From the NCBI GenBank assembly GCA_039720395.1, contig CM077824.1, positions 22,158,013 through 22,222,012 of the forward strand: a DNA stretch of 64,000 bases, in the 5' to 3' direction. Made by a program: the position numbers and the translations under genes. The notes beneath the pieces are model-generated. The model saw only the letters and a program-made list of their open reading frames with translations, was not told the DNA's origin and searched no databases. This DNA is from Liquidambar formosana. Taxonomy: Eukaryota; Streptophyta; Magnoliopsida; Saxifragales; Altingiaceae. Of this stretch, positions 34,277 through 47,674 are shown piece after piece; within the stretch, counting starts at the first letter, position 1, and each line of letters begins with the position of its first letter.

Positions 34277-35003
34277 TGTGAACCCTCAAAAAGTGGCCCA
34301 CAAGGATTTAAAAGTCGCCAGTCTGTGGACCCCGGAAAGCGGCCCACATGAGAAAACAGAAAGGAGTCACCACCTTATTTTTTAAAGGAAACAAGGAAAA
34401 CCCTAAAAAACAGTTTTGTTTTAGGAAAACAAAAGAATGGCTCCATGTTTAAAAATGGTAAGGCAAAAAAAAAGTCTTTTGGAAACCAAAGAAATCGGGG
34501 ATTCGGAGGCTAAGTTACGATATGGGAAGGTTCTAGGCAAAGCCTAGGCACCCATATCGCCCTAAACGGTCTCTTAATTTAATTGGGCTAAATCAAAGTC
34601 TTAATCACACACAAATCAACAATTATCATCACAAGACAGCATGCATATCATTCATTCATTCATCCATATAATCAAGTAAATGAAAGAAAAACAGAAAAAA
34701 GAAAGAGGGGAAGGAAAACCTAGGATACTTAGTATCCTAGGGCGGACTTGAACCTCACGAAGAGCGCCTACGTACCATGTATGGAAATACACAGATCAAA
34801 GTCCACGTAGTTCGAAAGGGAATAGGGTTATAACCTAATGGAGGCCTATGGTAAACCCTAAGTTTCCTTTCGAGAAAAACATGGTAAGTTTCCAAAAATA
34901 AATGATTCTCTAAAGATCTTTAGTGAATATGGAATTTGATAAAGATGGAAACTTTGATTTAATAGGTATTTTTTAATGAAAGGAAACTATAAGGATTGCC
35001 ATG

Positions 35004-36662
35004 TGTTAGGATTATGCCCTAGAGCCAATCATAGAGATGATTGTTTAGGGATTAGGAACAATCATTTGATTTCATTTATGTATGTCACATTTATTATTGA
35101 TTTAATAAAAGGGCTTATTCTATTATGTTTATATGCATCATTTATATTTACATAATATGTCCATGGAGTTAGAGTTGAGAATATGGAATTACAAAGAGTT
35201 GTAATTTTGAGACTATAGATATATCTCTGTACTAAACTCCTTAAGCATTCCTAGTTGAAGGTTCACTATGATGGACAGTAATGAACCATAGGACTAGCAC
35301 TTGTTAGGTTGACTCTATAGGAGGATAGCTAGTCTCAAGCTATTTGTGTGGAGACACTACAACCAACAAGTGGGTGCCTATTATAAGAATAGGTACACTG
35401 AATGTGACCAAAGATATGAGATAAACTGAATGGAGTTTTATCCTGCCTGTCAATCAGTTTCTCATTGTTATAGTGGTACAAGTAATCCTTAGACCTGAGA
35501 CACCATAGTTGCCTTATGCATGTAGCTTTAGAAGTTTGATAACACTAAGTGCAGATCCTATTCAGGGGTCTGCAAAGGTGTTCATTGGCCCTACTGCTAT
35601 GTGTATGAAGGCATGTGAGTGATCAACAAGGGATCCATCACTCTCAGGAAAAAGAGAGAGAATGTCTTATATAGCATTCATAATATAACTCATTAAATCC
35701 ATGGCCATGGTAGGATGAATATGAAAAGAGTTTCATGAGTTCATCAATGAGTTGATATCTATGAATGAGTATAAAGTAATTGAACTAGGGACTTGACAGA
35801 CTTCCATGTCCTATTAGTTCAATTGGAGACATTGTGTTGAAGGAAGGATGCAATTGTAACCTATAAACTATAACAGAAGGGTTCTTTGTAAATGACTATT
35901 CACCTCATTAAGGACCACACCATGAGCCATATGCTAGGTGTTACTCATGGTTAGTAGAAGCCCTAATTGATATAAGTGAGTTATAATCAATTAGGGAATT
36001 GGAAGGAGTTCCAATTAGACCCTAAATGGAAAGAGTTCCATTGTGCACACCTCGTGCTATTCCTACTACTTAATGATGTGAACCCAATGGGTCACACACT
36101 GATCATGCAAGAAGGGCTTTAAAGTCTATGAGAGAAAGGGTTTTAGTGAATAAAGAATAGTTCTTTATAAGCCTATTTGTATTTTATACAAATAATAGGG
36201 GTTAATGTGCAATTAAGTGTAATTACACATAACCCTATTAGGGTTTCTTCCCCATGGCCAGCCCCCTTTAGTGGGCTGCCTATATAAGTCACACTTATGT
36301 GTGACATGGTATAATAGGCTTGCACAAAAAACCCTAGCCGTCCAGCCCTTTGGAGGCTCTCTTCTCTCTCTCTCTCTTCTCCACCTCTAGCAACAACAAG
36401 GAAGAAGAAAGAAAAGACTTGAAGCTCTAGCTAGGTGTGGATACCGTTGGAGGCAGCACACTTGGGCTGCTCATTCACCGCTGTCCGGAATCAAAGCTTG
36501 GAGCAAAAAGGAGAAGACAAAAATTCTGTAAGTGTTCTAACCCTCTTTGTAGTTAGGGTTTGATTTTGTGTTATGCATAGTTAGATTCATGGGATTGGGA
36601 ATCGTAGGAAAAAATTTTTATATTCCGCACTTCTATTTTTCCCTCTTGTTCGATTCCCAACA
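35004..36662 (+). repeat. 5' LTR of copia-1
   Basis: TGTTAGG...CCCAACA. It contains a TATATAAG box (36281-36288) and a CT-rich run near 36360. The ends and much of the body match the copia-2 LTR (58888-60548). Confidence 0.92.
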
Positions 36663-36663
36663 G

Positions 36664-36676
36664 TGGTATCAGAGCC
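36664..36676 (+). promoter_or_regulatory. Primer-binding site of copia-1 (initiator tRNA-Met)
   Basis: TGGTATCAGAGCC, one base after the LTR, is the standard plant copia site complementary to the initiator methionine tRNA 3' end. Confidence 0.9.
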
Positions 36677-39600
36677 ATGATTATGCATAATACAAAATAC
36701 ATATGGGCTGGTAATTATGGTGTAGTTGAATGATTCAAAAATCTGGAAAATTTTTCTGCATAATTGGTTTTCCTCCATGGCTGAACCTAGGGTTTGGAAC
36801 CCTAGGTCAATTCTCTTCTACTCCTCTTCTAATTGATGGTTAAGTGTATCCATGGATGCAATAGGTTGCATAGGGTTTGAGTTTGGAGAAGAAGAATAAG
36901 GAAACTAAGGTTTTATAAAACTGTTATGAACAGTTTTCATGGTTGCCATGAAAAACCGTCATCTTGTTTTGCCTGCCGAATTCAGAGTTCTTCTCCAAAA
37001 TTTTCGAGCCATATATGGTTAGAAAGCTCTTTGAATAAGCTTTCCAACCCAACAAACGGTGCGTCAATCCGAGTTCTGTAGTGAAAGTTATGAATTTTTT
37101 ACTACAGGCTGTCTGGAAAGACAGTTCTGCTCGGGAATGATGCAATAGCCACAACTTTGAGTTATTGATGGAGATCAAAGGCATGGCAATGGTTGCCATC
37201 ACTTGGGTTATGTTCTAGACATGGTAGGGAAAGGTTCCCAAGCATTTAGATGCATCATAATTGGATTAAGATGCTAGAACAGAAGGAAGAAGGAGAAGAA
37301 CACCATGGAGGCTGAATCTGGGTTTTAGAACCCTAAGGTTCTTGCAATTAATTCTAATTAAAGCTGCTGTATTTATGATGGAAGATCATTGTAGGATCAT
37401 TATATATCATGTGTATATGATTTTCTTTAAGTTTCAAAAAGGTTTTGATGGAAAAAGATTCAAAAAGTTTGAAAATTTTTCATGAACAGCATAGCAGATT
37501 TTCTCTGCAGAAAAGTCATCAATGGAGTTTTGATTAGAACTTGAGTTAGGGAACTCCAAATTGCATGAAACCAATTGCATTAGTTTCCTAAGACATGTAG
37601 GATACTGGGAAAATTCGTTTGGTAGCCTAATTCATTCATCTTTCTGGGTTTTAAATCAATTTCTGACCATGGACAGTGTGCTGTCAAATTCTGGGCAGCC
37701 TACTGTTGTTTTAATTGTTTAGAACAATTGGTGATGATTTGATCATCCAAACCTCTTCTATTAGCTTAGTATTTCATGTAGGGACATGATACAAAAGCTG
37801 GTTTCAATGGAGGAGTCAAATTGATAAGGATTTAGAAGCTATTGTGACCTTCAAGGTCTGCAACAATGGCTCCAGCAATGGGTTTTGGAAACCCTGATTG
37901 TTCTTGATGATGGCAGCCACTTCCACCACTTCTCACGTGTCCAGAGGCTTGTCCCACACCCCTAGGATGTTCTCCCATGGCTGGCCATGGCCTCCCACAG
38001 TCGTTGGTGGCCATGGCAGCCTAGCCAAGCTCAGGCAGCCCCCTGGTAGTGACGGCTGCATAGAGTTAAGGATGAAACCCTAATTTTGAGTTAATGATGA
38101 AACCCTAATTTCATTATGGCATTAATTAAAACCCTAATTGGAATATTAATTACCTTAATTAAGAGTTAATGATTGGTCATTAAATGACCAATCATGGTTA
38201 TTAATTGTTAGGGCATAATTAATACCATTAATGATGTTTAGGGTTAGGGTTTTGGAAACCCTAATTAGTGTAATTAATTTAGGGTAATTAATACCCTATT
38301 TGGCATTAATTAAACCCTAATCCCTTTTATTAAATACCATATGAACCTAGGGTTTTAATGATTGGACATTAAATGACCAATCATAAGGCATTTAATGATT
38401 AGGGCTTGCGTTTAGGGTTTAGGGTTATGCATTTAGGGTTTAGGGTTTTAGGAAACCCTAATACACTAATTCATCATTTTAGTGATTTTATTTAATTCCT
38501 ATATTAATTATTTAATTAATATTGATTAATTTTATAATGTTTTAAATGGTTTAAAACACAATTAGGGATTAAATTAAAATCTGGAAATTCTTAATTAAAT
38601 GAAATTGTTTTGTTTAATTAAGGAAACCCTAATATTGGATATTAGAGTTATTTTAGGAAACTTTGCATGTTTTAAATTAATTTGATTAATTGAAACTAAA
38701 TGTCTTAAATGTTAAGACTTTATTTAATTTTGGATATTTTTGTTTAAACCTAATAAGATTTGGATGCATTAATGAGATTAATGTAAATCATTCAAGAGAA
38801 TTACCATAATGCCCATATGTCTTAATGCTTACAGTTTTTCTTTACATTATGCAATGAGATTGTATGTATGTGTTTGGATGATGATTATGGACTATACCCC
38901 TTAAACCAATTGTGATTGGCCGTCTTATGAATGGGTTGTAATAATTTTTCAAGAGTTGTAATTTTATTATGGTGATGTAATTTATTATTTGGGGCTTGCA
39001 TGCCACCTTCCCTCTCTCTCTATCATTCTCTTATGTATCCCACATTCCCCTTATGTATCCCTTTCTATATATTATGTAAATGTTATGTAATCGAGAGCGC
39101 ACTAAGGAGCATGGTGGACCCAAAGGAGCATGATAGAGCCCAACAAGCCAATGGTGGAGACCATCAAGCCAAGGGAGCAGATTGAAGGACTTGAAAGCTT
39201 AGAGAAGTGTTTCAAGAAAGCATGCATGTTACGAATGGTTTATTTTACGATCACCTACACCCACCTTAGACCTTGGATTCAATCTATTGGCTTGGATTGA
39301 ATCCTCTCAAAGTCCATAATCATCATAGTGGGAGCTTAAATTTATGAGATAATTGTATTAGCTCCAATACTATAGTTTGGTATATGTTACCTATTCACTT
39401 AGGGACTAATATCAAAATATGGTACTTTATATATGTTGATATATATAATAGCATGCGATGTATGATTTATAATAGCATGAGATGTACGATTATAAATAGC
39501 ATAATTTATATATTTAAATTTTGATACATAGGATGCATGTTAATTTGATGAGACCCTTTAAAACCCCTCTTATTTAATATTAAGTTGAAAATGGAGAAGT

Positions 39601-40940
39601 CATTGGGGAATGAATTCTTCATTGCCTTCCATCATTATAGGATCATCTAACGTCCCTTAATGTGGGTACCTGGCTGCAGACATGTAGGAGCTACCCATGT
39701 TAAAGACATTACTTGAAACTATCACATATGAGATATCATGGGGTGCCTAAACTGGTATATACCAAGAAACTAACATGTGAGGTATATATTTGGCGAAACA
39801 TACCTGTGTGAATGATGGGTTTAACTTAACTAGGGAAGTATTCCAAGAAACTAACATGTGAGGTGTATGTTCCCTAGAGGCAAAACGATTGGAACTTGCT
39901 TATGAAGCAATAGACAAAGAGTTGTCTTCTTATTGTGGGTTAGAAGTCAAGAAACTAACATGTGAGGCTTCTAGGTCACAGTGGGACCCCAATCCCCATT
40001 AGGAATGAGATTCCCGAATTCCATTAGAGGGTGTATGGAATTTGATAAAATAGTGGGAGGTACCATATGATTAAAGACCCAATCATTATGGATAAAAATG
40101 AAATCTAATTCTTTGTTTATGTAGATTACCTAATTACTCACCTCAAAACCCCTATTTCCTAATATAGGATATTGATAGTTTGACTAAACCCAATTCCTTT
40201 GATTGACTTAGGAAATTGAGAATTGTTCTCAATTTCAAAAGATTGTTTATATGCTATTAGGCCTTTTATTAAAGGCCCTCCATAAAACATCCTAAGAAGA
40301 AAAAGACACTATGCGCAATTGGCATCTTGTTGCCATGCTATATGATAGTATTGATGACTAATGAGCTTCAGAAGCAAAATTAGTCAATGCAAGTGCCTTT
40401 GATGTCCTACATCACATACAAAGGTTGTATTGTGAGTAAAATAATACTATAAAGTATAGTACTTGTAAAGGACTTCTTCTGGACTAGGATGTAATAAAAG
40501 TTGTTTATTAATAATCATTCTTTTGAAAAATGATTAATCACATAGAATAGCTTGAGAAGCTAGATGTGATTTAAAATGGAAGCATAGAGGAAATCAAGTC
40601 TTGAAAAGTCAAAGACAAAGAAATATAATTATTTTGTAGTAAACATAAGGTATTGTAAAGGGAACTTGATAAAGTATCAATCTTCCTAGAAGAACCAAAC
40701 TTTTGAAGTTTTGGTTCATGCTCTAAACTAAATTGTTGGTTAGTTCTGCTTCTTGGTTTTTGGATTCTAGTGTAATCTAAATCGAAGCAGAAAGTTAAGT
40801 AGATAATAAGTTACCTTTAAAAATTTTAATAGAGCAAGAGTTGCTAGATTAATTTTGGGAACTTATTTCTTAACTAGATCATTTAAGACATTCTAGAAAT
40901 TTGATTTCTGAATTTAAATGACTAATTAGAGTGAATGCAA
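36677..40940 (+). other. Noncoding internal region of copia-1
   Basis: No supportable gene. It contains a long AT-rich part (about 38090-38800) with small TTTAGGG telomere-like runs (38236-38254, 38410-38424, 38432-38446). Three direct copies of CAAGAAACTAACATGTGAGG start at 39763, 39844 and 39948. It occupies the place of a leader and gag, but I could not match it to the copia-2 gag. Confidence 0.6.
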
Positions 40941-43017
40941 CGTATTCTGAGAATACAAGAGATGTAGAGACTCTCATTTAAATGTAACGATTATGACTTG
41001 GTTATGAGATGACCAAACCCATCTTTTACTTGGTGAAGTGAAAGAGTTACATTTATAATTTGACTATACATTGTGATGTATACAGTCATGTAGAGCATGC
41101 ATTCAATCATAGTAGACTCATCTTAGAATACCATAGCTCAATGGTGAATCTAAGAGAACAAATTGAACCCTATTAAGATATGGTTTGATCCATGATGAGT
41201 TTTACTAATGTATCCATCTAGGATATACCTTAAAATTGCTACATATTGATAATTTAGGGTTCACTCCAGTTTTGTCCCAATTATATCAGATATGATATGG
41301 GAAGAAACCCAACTTAAAGAAGTTAAGGCTTGGGCTTGTGCTACGTTTGTTTGGAAACATAATGTAGACAATCTGGAAATAAGGTCAAGTAAGTGTTGAA
41401 TTGTGGTATATCCCAAAAGTGGTTGGGATAGTATTTCTATTACCCTAATGAACAAAAGTTGTCCATTAGGATGTTTGCTGGATTTTCTTGAGAAAGAGTT
41501 CATTCAAGAAAGATGCAAAAGTAGATAGAATTTATAGAATTGTCTGTAAAGCCACAAACGAACAAAGATCCAACCCCTCTCTTGAGACAAAAACCCTTAA
41601 ATACACTACAATCTTTTCATAGATCAAATTGGATATTTCTTAACATAAGAGAGATATCGTATCTCTATTAGAATGTGAAAGAATTGTTCTTTGGTGATAA
41701 AGGTCACCAAGATAATCCTATTGATTATGACTAGATGATGTTTCACATCAACTCGAGAAATGACTAAGAGTCATTAAATCCAATATGGATAGGTAGAGAC
41801 CTAAAAGGCTTGGCTATTTAAGAATGTTTTCAACATAGGCAAAAAGTTGTCTATAAAGAAACTTGTTTGATAATAGTTATGCTGAAATCCATTTGGATCT
41901 TGTTATCTATAAACACACATTTTGAATATGAGATATGTCAAAAAGGATATAAAGATGTTATATCAAATGGTGAAAAACCATAAAAGTGTGTAAGTTATAG
42001 AAGTCTATTAATAGACTACAAGGTTCTCATAATTAGAACATCTATAAAGTTGAAGTAATCAAATTGTTTGATTTCTCTCATTGTATAGATGGACCATGAG
42101 TGTATAAAAGGTTAGTGGGAGTGCGATCGTTTTTCTTTATCCTAAGTATAGATGACATCCTAATCATTATGAATGATATATGAATGTTATCTAATGTAAA
42201 GTTTTGGTTTTTGGAGAAAAACTAATTCATGAAAGATTTGGCAGAAGCATCCAACAAGATCTATAGAGATAGATCATATAGATTGCTAAGTATCTCCAAA
42301 TCATCAAACATAGTTGAAATGTTGAAGGAGTTCAACATGGAGAATTCTAAGGGAGGTCTGATTTACTTCAGATAAGAATTCATTATTCAAGGGCATGTGC
42401 CCTAGGATAACACAAGTAAGGTTCTTAAAGTGTTAAGAAGCCTTATTCTACACTATGTATTGAACCTGATATCTATTATGTTGTAATTGTTACAAATAGT
42501 TATCAGTCAATTCAAATTTGGAATATTGGATTGTATATGGAAATTGTAAACTCATAGTAGATGGGTATATGGATTTGGATATAATCCATATGGGGTATAT
42601 TTTATATTCACTTTAGTTGGTGAAATACTTAATGGAAGAACTGTATGAAAGATACAGTGGATTCCATTATTAAGGGTGAATTAATTGTCGCATTGTCTAG
42701 AAGACTGTTTGGATCTATAAGTTCATTTAGAACTTGGAGTTGTTCCTTCCATTGAGTTGCCCACACCTTGTTTTGTGACAACAATGGGTCTATATCTCAA
42801 GTATAGGAATCACGGTCTCATCAAAAGTCCAAACACATAGAGCGGCAATTCCAAGTGATTAAAGGAATCATTGGAAAAGGTAATAGATACATTACAGAAG
42901 ATATTATCTACATAAGTTTTTGTAGACCTACTGATTAAAGCTTTAAAACATAATTGGTTATGTCTAAGACCAACATCTTGAGAAGATAGGTATGCGATAC
43001 ATGGTCGATTGGCTTTA
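40941..43017 (+). pseudogene. Degenerate copia pol relic inside copia-1
   Basis: Short in-order matches to copia-2 survive across stops and frameshifts. They are an MTK-type stretch after the integrase zinc finger (about 41010), YFYYPNEQK against YFYYPDEQK (about 41440), GDKGHQDNP against GDREHPDDP (about 41695), the remains of the YVDD region (about 42125-42360), the RNase H CDNN region (about 42770), and MRYMVDWL against IRYIVDWL just before the stop (about 42990-43017). No functional product is possible. Confidence 0.82.
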
Positions 43018-43021
43018 GTGC

Positions 43022-44691
43022 AAGTGGGAGATTGTTAGGATTATGCCCTAGAGCCAATCATAGAGATGATTGTTTAGGGATTAGGAACAATCATTTGATT
43101 TCATTTATGTATGTCACATTTATTATTGATTTAATAAAAGGGCTTATTCTATTATGTTTATATGCATCATTTATATTTACATAATATGTCCATGGAGTTA
43201 GAGTTGAGAATATGGAATTACAAAGAGTTGTAATTTTGAGACTATAGATATATCTCTGTACTAAACTCCTTAAGCATTCCTAGTTGAAGGTTCACTATGA
43301 TGGACAGTAATGAACCATAGGACTAGCACTTGTTAGGTTGACTCTATAGGAGGATAGCTAGTCTCAAGCTATTTGTGTGGAGACACTACAACCAACAAGT
43401 GGGTGCCTATTATAAGAATAGGTACACTGAATGTGACCAAAGATATGAGATAAACTGAATGGAGTTTTATCCTGCCTGTCAATCAGTTTCTCATTGTTAT
43501 AGTGGTACAAGTAATCCTTAGACCTGAGACACCATAGTTGCCTTATGCATGTAGCTTTAGAAGTTTGATAACACTAAGTGCAGATCCTATTCAGGGGTCT
43601 GCAAAGGTGTTCATTGGCCCTACTGCTATGTGTATGAAGGCATGTGAGTGATCAACAAGGGATCCATCACTCTCAGGAAAAAGAGAGAGAATGTCTTATA
43701 TAGCATTCATAATATAACTCATTAAATCCATGGCCATGGTAGGATGAATATGAAAAGAGTTTCATGAGTTCATCAATGAGTTGATATCTATGAATGAGTA
43801 TAAAGTAATTGAACTAGGGACTTGACAGACTTCCATGTCCTATTAGTTCAATTGGAGACATTGTGTTGAAGGAAGGATGCAATTGTAACCTATAAACTAT
43901 AACAGAAGGGTTCTTTGTAAATGACTATTCACCTCATTAAGGACCACACCATGAGCCATATGCTAGGTGTTACTCATGGTTAGTAGAAGCCCTAATTGAT
44001 ATAAGTGAGTTATAATCAATTAGGGAATTGGAAGGAGTTCCAATTAGACCCTAAATGGAAAGAGTTCCATTGTGCACACCTCGTGCTATTCCTACTACTT
44101 AATGATGTGAACCCAATGGGTCACACACTGATCATGCAAGAAGGGCTTTAAAGTCTATGAGAGAAAGGGTTTTAGTGAATAAAGAATAGTTCTTTATAAG
44201 CCTATTTGTATTTTATACAAATAATAGGGGTTAATGTGCAATTAAGTGTAATTACACATAACCCTATTAGGGTTTCTTCCCCATGGCCAGCCCCCTTTAG
44301 TGGGCTGCCTATATAAGTCACACTTATGTGTGACATGGTATAATAGGCTTGCACAAAAAACCCTAGCCGTCCAGCCCTTTGGAGGCTCTCTTCTCTCTCT
44401 CTCTCTTCTCCACCTCTAGCAACAACAAGGAAGAAGAAAGAAAAGACTTGAAGCTCTAGCTAGGTGTGGATACCGTTGGAGGCAGCACACTTGGGCTGCT
44501 CATTCACCGCTGTCCGGAATCAAAGCTTGGAGCAAAAAGGAGAAGACAAAAATTCTGTAAGTGTTCTAACCCTCTTTGTAGTTAGGGTTTGATTTTGTGT
44601 TATGCATAGTTAGATTCATGGGATTGGGAATCGTAGGAAAAAATTTTTATATTCCGCACTTCTATTTTTCCCTCTTGTTCGATTCCCAACA
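43022..44691 (+). repeat. Polypurine tract and 3' LTR of copia-1
   Basis: AAGTGGGAGAT (43022-43032) precedes the 1,659-bp LTR (43033-44691), which shows no difference from the 5' LTR in the stretches compared. CCATG follows. Confidence 0.92.
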
Positions 44692-47037
44692 CCATGTTCC
44701 CCTATTAGGAAACAACCCTAAGGGGGAAGAAAGGGAAAGTTTCAAGGAAAGGAAAGAAGGGTGAATTAGGGCACCCTCATACCCTACTTACCTTTAAGCA
44801 AAAGCAACTTGTCAAAATAACCACCCTATTGCATAGGGTAATTGTCTTATTTGCAAGATTTCATCTCGCAATAGCCAAAATAACCACCCCACATTGGTGG
44901 GGTAGTTGCACCTGTTGTACCTGTCAAGCACCTGCAATTTCCATGCAAAACATACCAAAAACACCAACCAACCAAGCTAGGTTCTAATCAAGCAATTATC
45001 ATGCTTAAACATAGGCTAACACATGCTCAAAAGATGGCAATAAGGACAATGGACAAATCTGGACAGAACTGAAAGAAGGCTTAAAATCAACCACAAGTCA
45101 TGCAAACAACATGAATCATAAGCTAACTAAACCCTAATCCAGCCCTATATGCAATGACATGCAAATAACCCTAAAATCAACCATATGAATGCTCCAAATA
45201 TCATATTTAGGTCAATAAACAAATCTGGACAGAATGGTATTAGGGCCTATATTCATCCACTAAACATGCAAACAACATAAACAGTGAACAATCATAAACC
45301 CTAATTCAACCCTAGAACCATAACATGCATATAAACCCTGAAATCACTCTAAACCATGCAAAACAGAATATGAACAGCATTCAATCCATGCATATTAACC
45401 AATAGAATGATGTACACATGATAAAGACATAGGCTTTCACATGAAATAATGCTATTCTAAGCATAAATTCAATTTCAGCACTAAGGAAACCCTAGAATTG
45501 CAACTATGCATGAAATCACATTAAACAGCCCTCTAGCATGTAAAAATGACCATGAACAAGATTATAATCATGCATATTAACTCATGAAAGCATCCACACA
45601 TGATAAAAATGCTAGCTTGAACATGCAATAATAGCTATTCAATGAGAAACCCTTAAAAAGACACTAGAAACCCTAAAATCACAACCACATGTAAAATCAC
45701 ATGGAATGACATTATATCATGCAAAACCAACCATAATCAATATCCTAATCATGCATTCTAAGCATTAGAAGCATCAACACATGATAAAAACAAAAACTTG
45801 AACATGAAATAATGCTATCCTATGCAAAAAAACCCTAATTTGAATGAAAGAGAGAGGGAGGTATACCTGTATGTAGAACCTTACTGCTGTAGAGTTTGCT
45901 TCTCTTCTTGTGTACTGCTGGAAACCCTCTCCTTCAAGCCTTCAAGCAATGCTCCAGCCCTCCTTCAAGCTTTCTCTCTCACTCTCTCACTCAAAATTTA
46001 GGTTAAACTACGCTAAGGATGGCTGTCATAGCCTCCAATGTGCCTCCCACTTCAGAAATTGCCTCCTCTATTGCTGAAGTATAAGGGGGTATTTATAGGG
46101 TTTGAGGAGAAACCCTCAATGGTTGGGATTAAAACCCTAGGTATTGATCCAAGGGCTCTTATAGGTTCCCTTGGGGCTCAAGTAGGTCAAATAGGGCTGA
46201 AATTAGGGTTAAATGGCGACTGGAGCCGAGCAAATCCGAGAAAATAGGGAAGGAGCCGCGTCAAGACTCAAAAAAGGAAAGTGGCTCGGGTGACCACCTA
46301 GGGCTGGGTGGTCACCCGAGGCCATGTCATCCTCAGCCCATTTTTTGACCCTTTCGACTTCCAAATGTGTTTTAGGGCTCAAATCAACTCTGATTTTGAC
46401 GAAACGAAAGCCAAAACGACCGTGTTTCGAAGGGGAATGTAATTTGAGTCACTTGAGGGTGAGAAAACCTAGCCATGGCTGCATGGTTGGGTCCTACAAA
46501 GGTGGTTAACCACTATGCCTCACCATCGCTTAGCTTAGGTATGCACATAAGGTCACACCGAATGCTTTCCAATTCGAAATTCAACCTCCCTAAACACATT
46601 TGGGGATGAAATTAAGACTAATCAAGGTCAAATGAGTAGTCATAGAGTGAAAATCATGAACCAATTCGGGCTAACCCGAAGTAGGTCTCTTAGCCAACCT
46701 GAGCCATGTTGAGCCATTCTAATCCCGAACCATCAATTCATCAAATTGAACCCATAAATACCTCAAATGCATTCATATGAACTCCAATTGGCAACTTGGA
46801 GATCATTTCAAGGTCAAATGAAAAGTTTGTGACCAAAAAGACGATTATGCCCCTTAAGTCACAAAAGTTCTTATTAGCCCTCAAGATCAACTCCAAATCG
46901 AACCAAAATTCATACACACCATCCTTAGGACCCTAGAAACTCAATGCAAAAGACTAGACTCAAAAAGGAAACAAAAAGACACATGAAATGACACACCCTA
47001 GCTAAGGTGGCAAAAATGGGGTGTGACAGAAGCCCCT

Positions 47038-47070
47038 CATTGGTGAGCAAGTTTCACTTGCGAACCAATG
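47038..47070 (-). promoter_or_regulatory. Terminal hairpin next to the 3' LTR (element D)
   Basis: Outer CATTGGT/ACCAATG and inner GCAAGT/ACTTGC stems. The inner pair is perfect here and in A (ACAAGT/ACTTGT), with both sides changed. Confidence 0.5.
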
Positions 47071-47249
47071 ATCAAAAGAACAACCCATTTTTGCCCGGGG
47101 AATTGATTTCATCAAGACCCACTGGGGAAAAGGCAGCGGTTATATCATTGAATTCTTAGAATTCATCATACACAAGCACAAAGGTACTCCTCATAAGTTC
47201 TGCAGAACTCTTCATACGGTATACCAGGTGCACTGGGGGGACAAGATAA

Positions 47250-47648
47250 AGCATCCACAGCTTACATCGACCTACGTTCGATGAAAGGTCTTCTCATACT
47301 ATACTAATGGCTTTGGTGAATAATACGAGGTATCCATAGTTTACATCGAATCTGCGTTCGATGAAAGGTCTTCCCATACTACGCTAATGGCTCTGGCGAA
47401 TAATACGAGGTATCCATAGCTTACACCGAATCTGCGTTCGATGAAAGGTCTTCCCATACTACGCCAATGGCTCTGGCGAATAATACGAGGTATCCATAAC
47501 TTACACCGAATCTGCGTTCGATGAAAGGTCTTCCCATACTACGCCAATGGCTCTGGCGAATAATACGAGGTATCCATAGTTTACACTGAATCTGTGTTCG
47601 ATGAAAGGTCTTCCCATACTATGCCAATGGCTCTGGCGAATAATACGA
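47250..47648. repeat. Five 80-bp tandem repeats with hairpins (element D)
   Basis: Same unit as in C, one repeat more. Units start at about 47250, 47329, 47409, 47489 and 47569. The GCCA/TGGC stem and the GAA/TTC stem are present in most units. Confidence 0.9.
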
Positions 47649-47674
47649 GGTAAAACTATGCCATCAAGGCTATC

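Larger units (their letters stand above)
35004..44691 (+). mobile_element. Copia-1: complete nonautonomous Ty1/copia element
   Basis: Two LTRs of 1,659 bp each, a primer-binding site, a polypurine tract and a perfect 5-bp target duplication CCATG (34999-35003 and 44692-44696). Total length 9,688 bp. The two LTRs are identical at every stretch I compared, while the inside has no reading frame longer than about 90 codons. The internal pol is a heavily mutated relic related to copia-2. It must have been copied with proteins supplied by another element. Confidence 0.92.
34277..47028 (-). mobile_element. 3' LTR of element D (about 3.06 kb, B-type), split by copia-1
   Basis: Starts TGTGAACCCT and ends GGGTGTGACA on the + strand. 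Bases 34277-35003 and 44697-47028 join at the CCATG duplication into a continuous LTR homologous to LTR C. TATA box at 46091-46097. The GC-rich palindrome at 46285-46320 is the shortest form: perfect 14-base arms around an 8-base centre. The left flank GCTAC should be one half of D's target duplication. Confidence 0.92.

Noticed and set aside
38236..38446. Interstitial telomere repeat
   Set aside because: Only two or three TTTAGGG units in a row within AT-rich copia interior; too short to indicate a former chromosome end.
41261..41503. 80-codon reading frame on the - strand in copia-1
   Set aside because: The + strand here matches the copia integrase-RT region; the frame is a chance opening opposite the relic.
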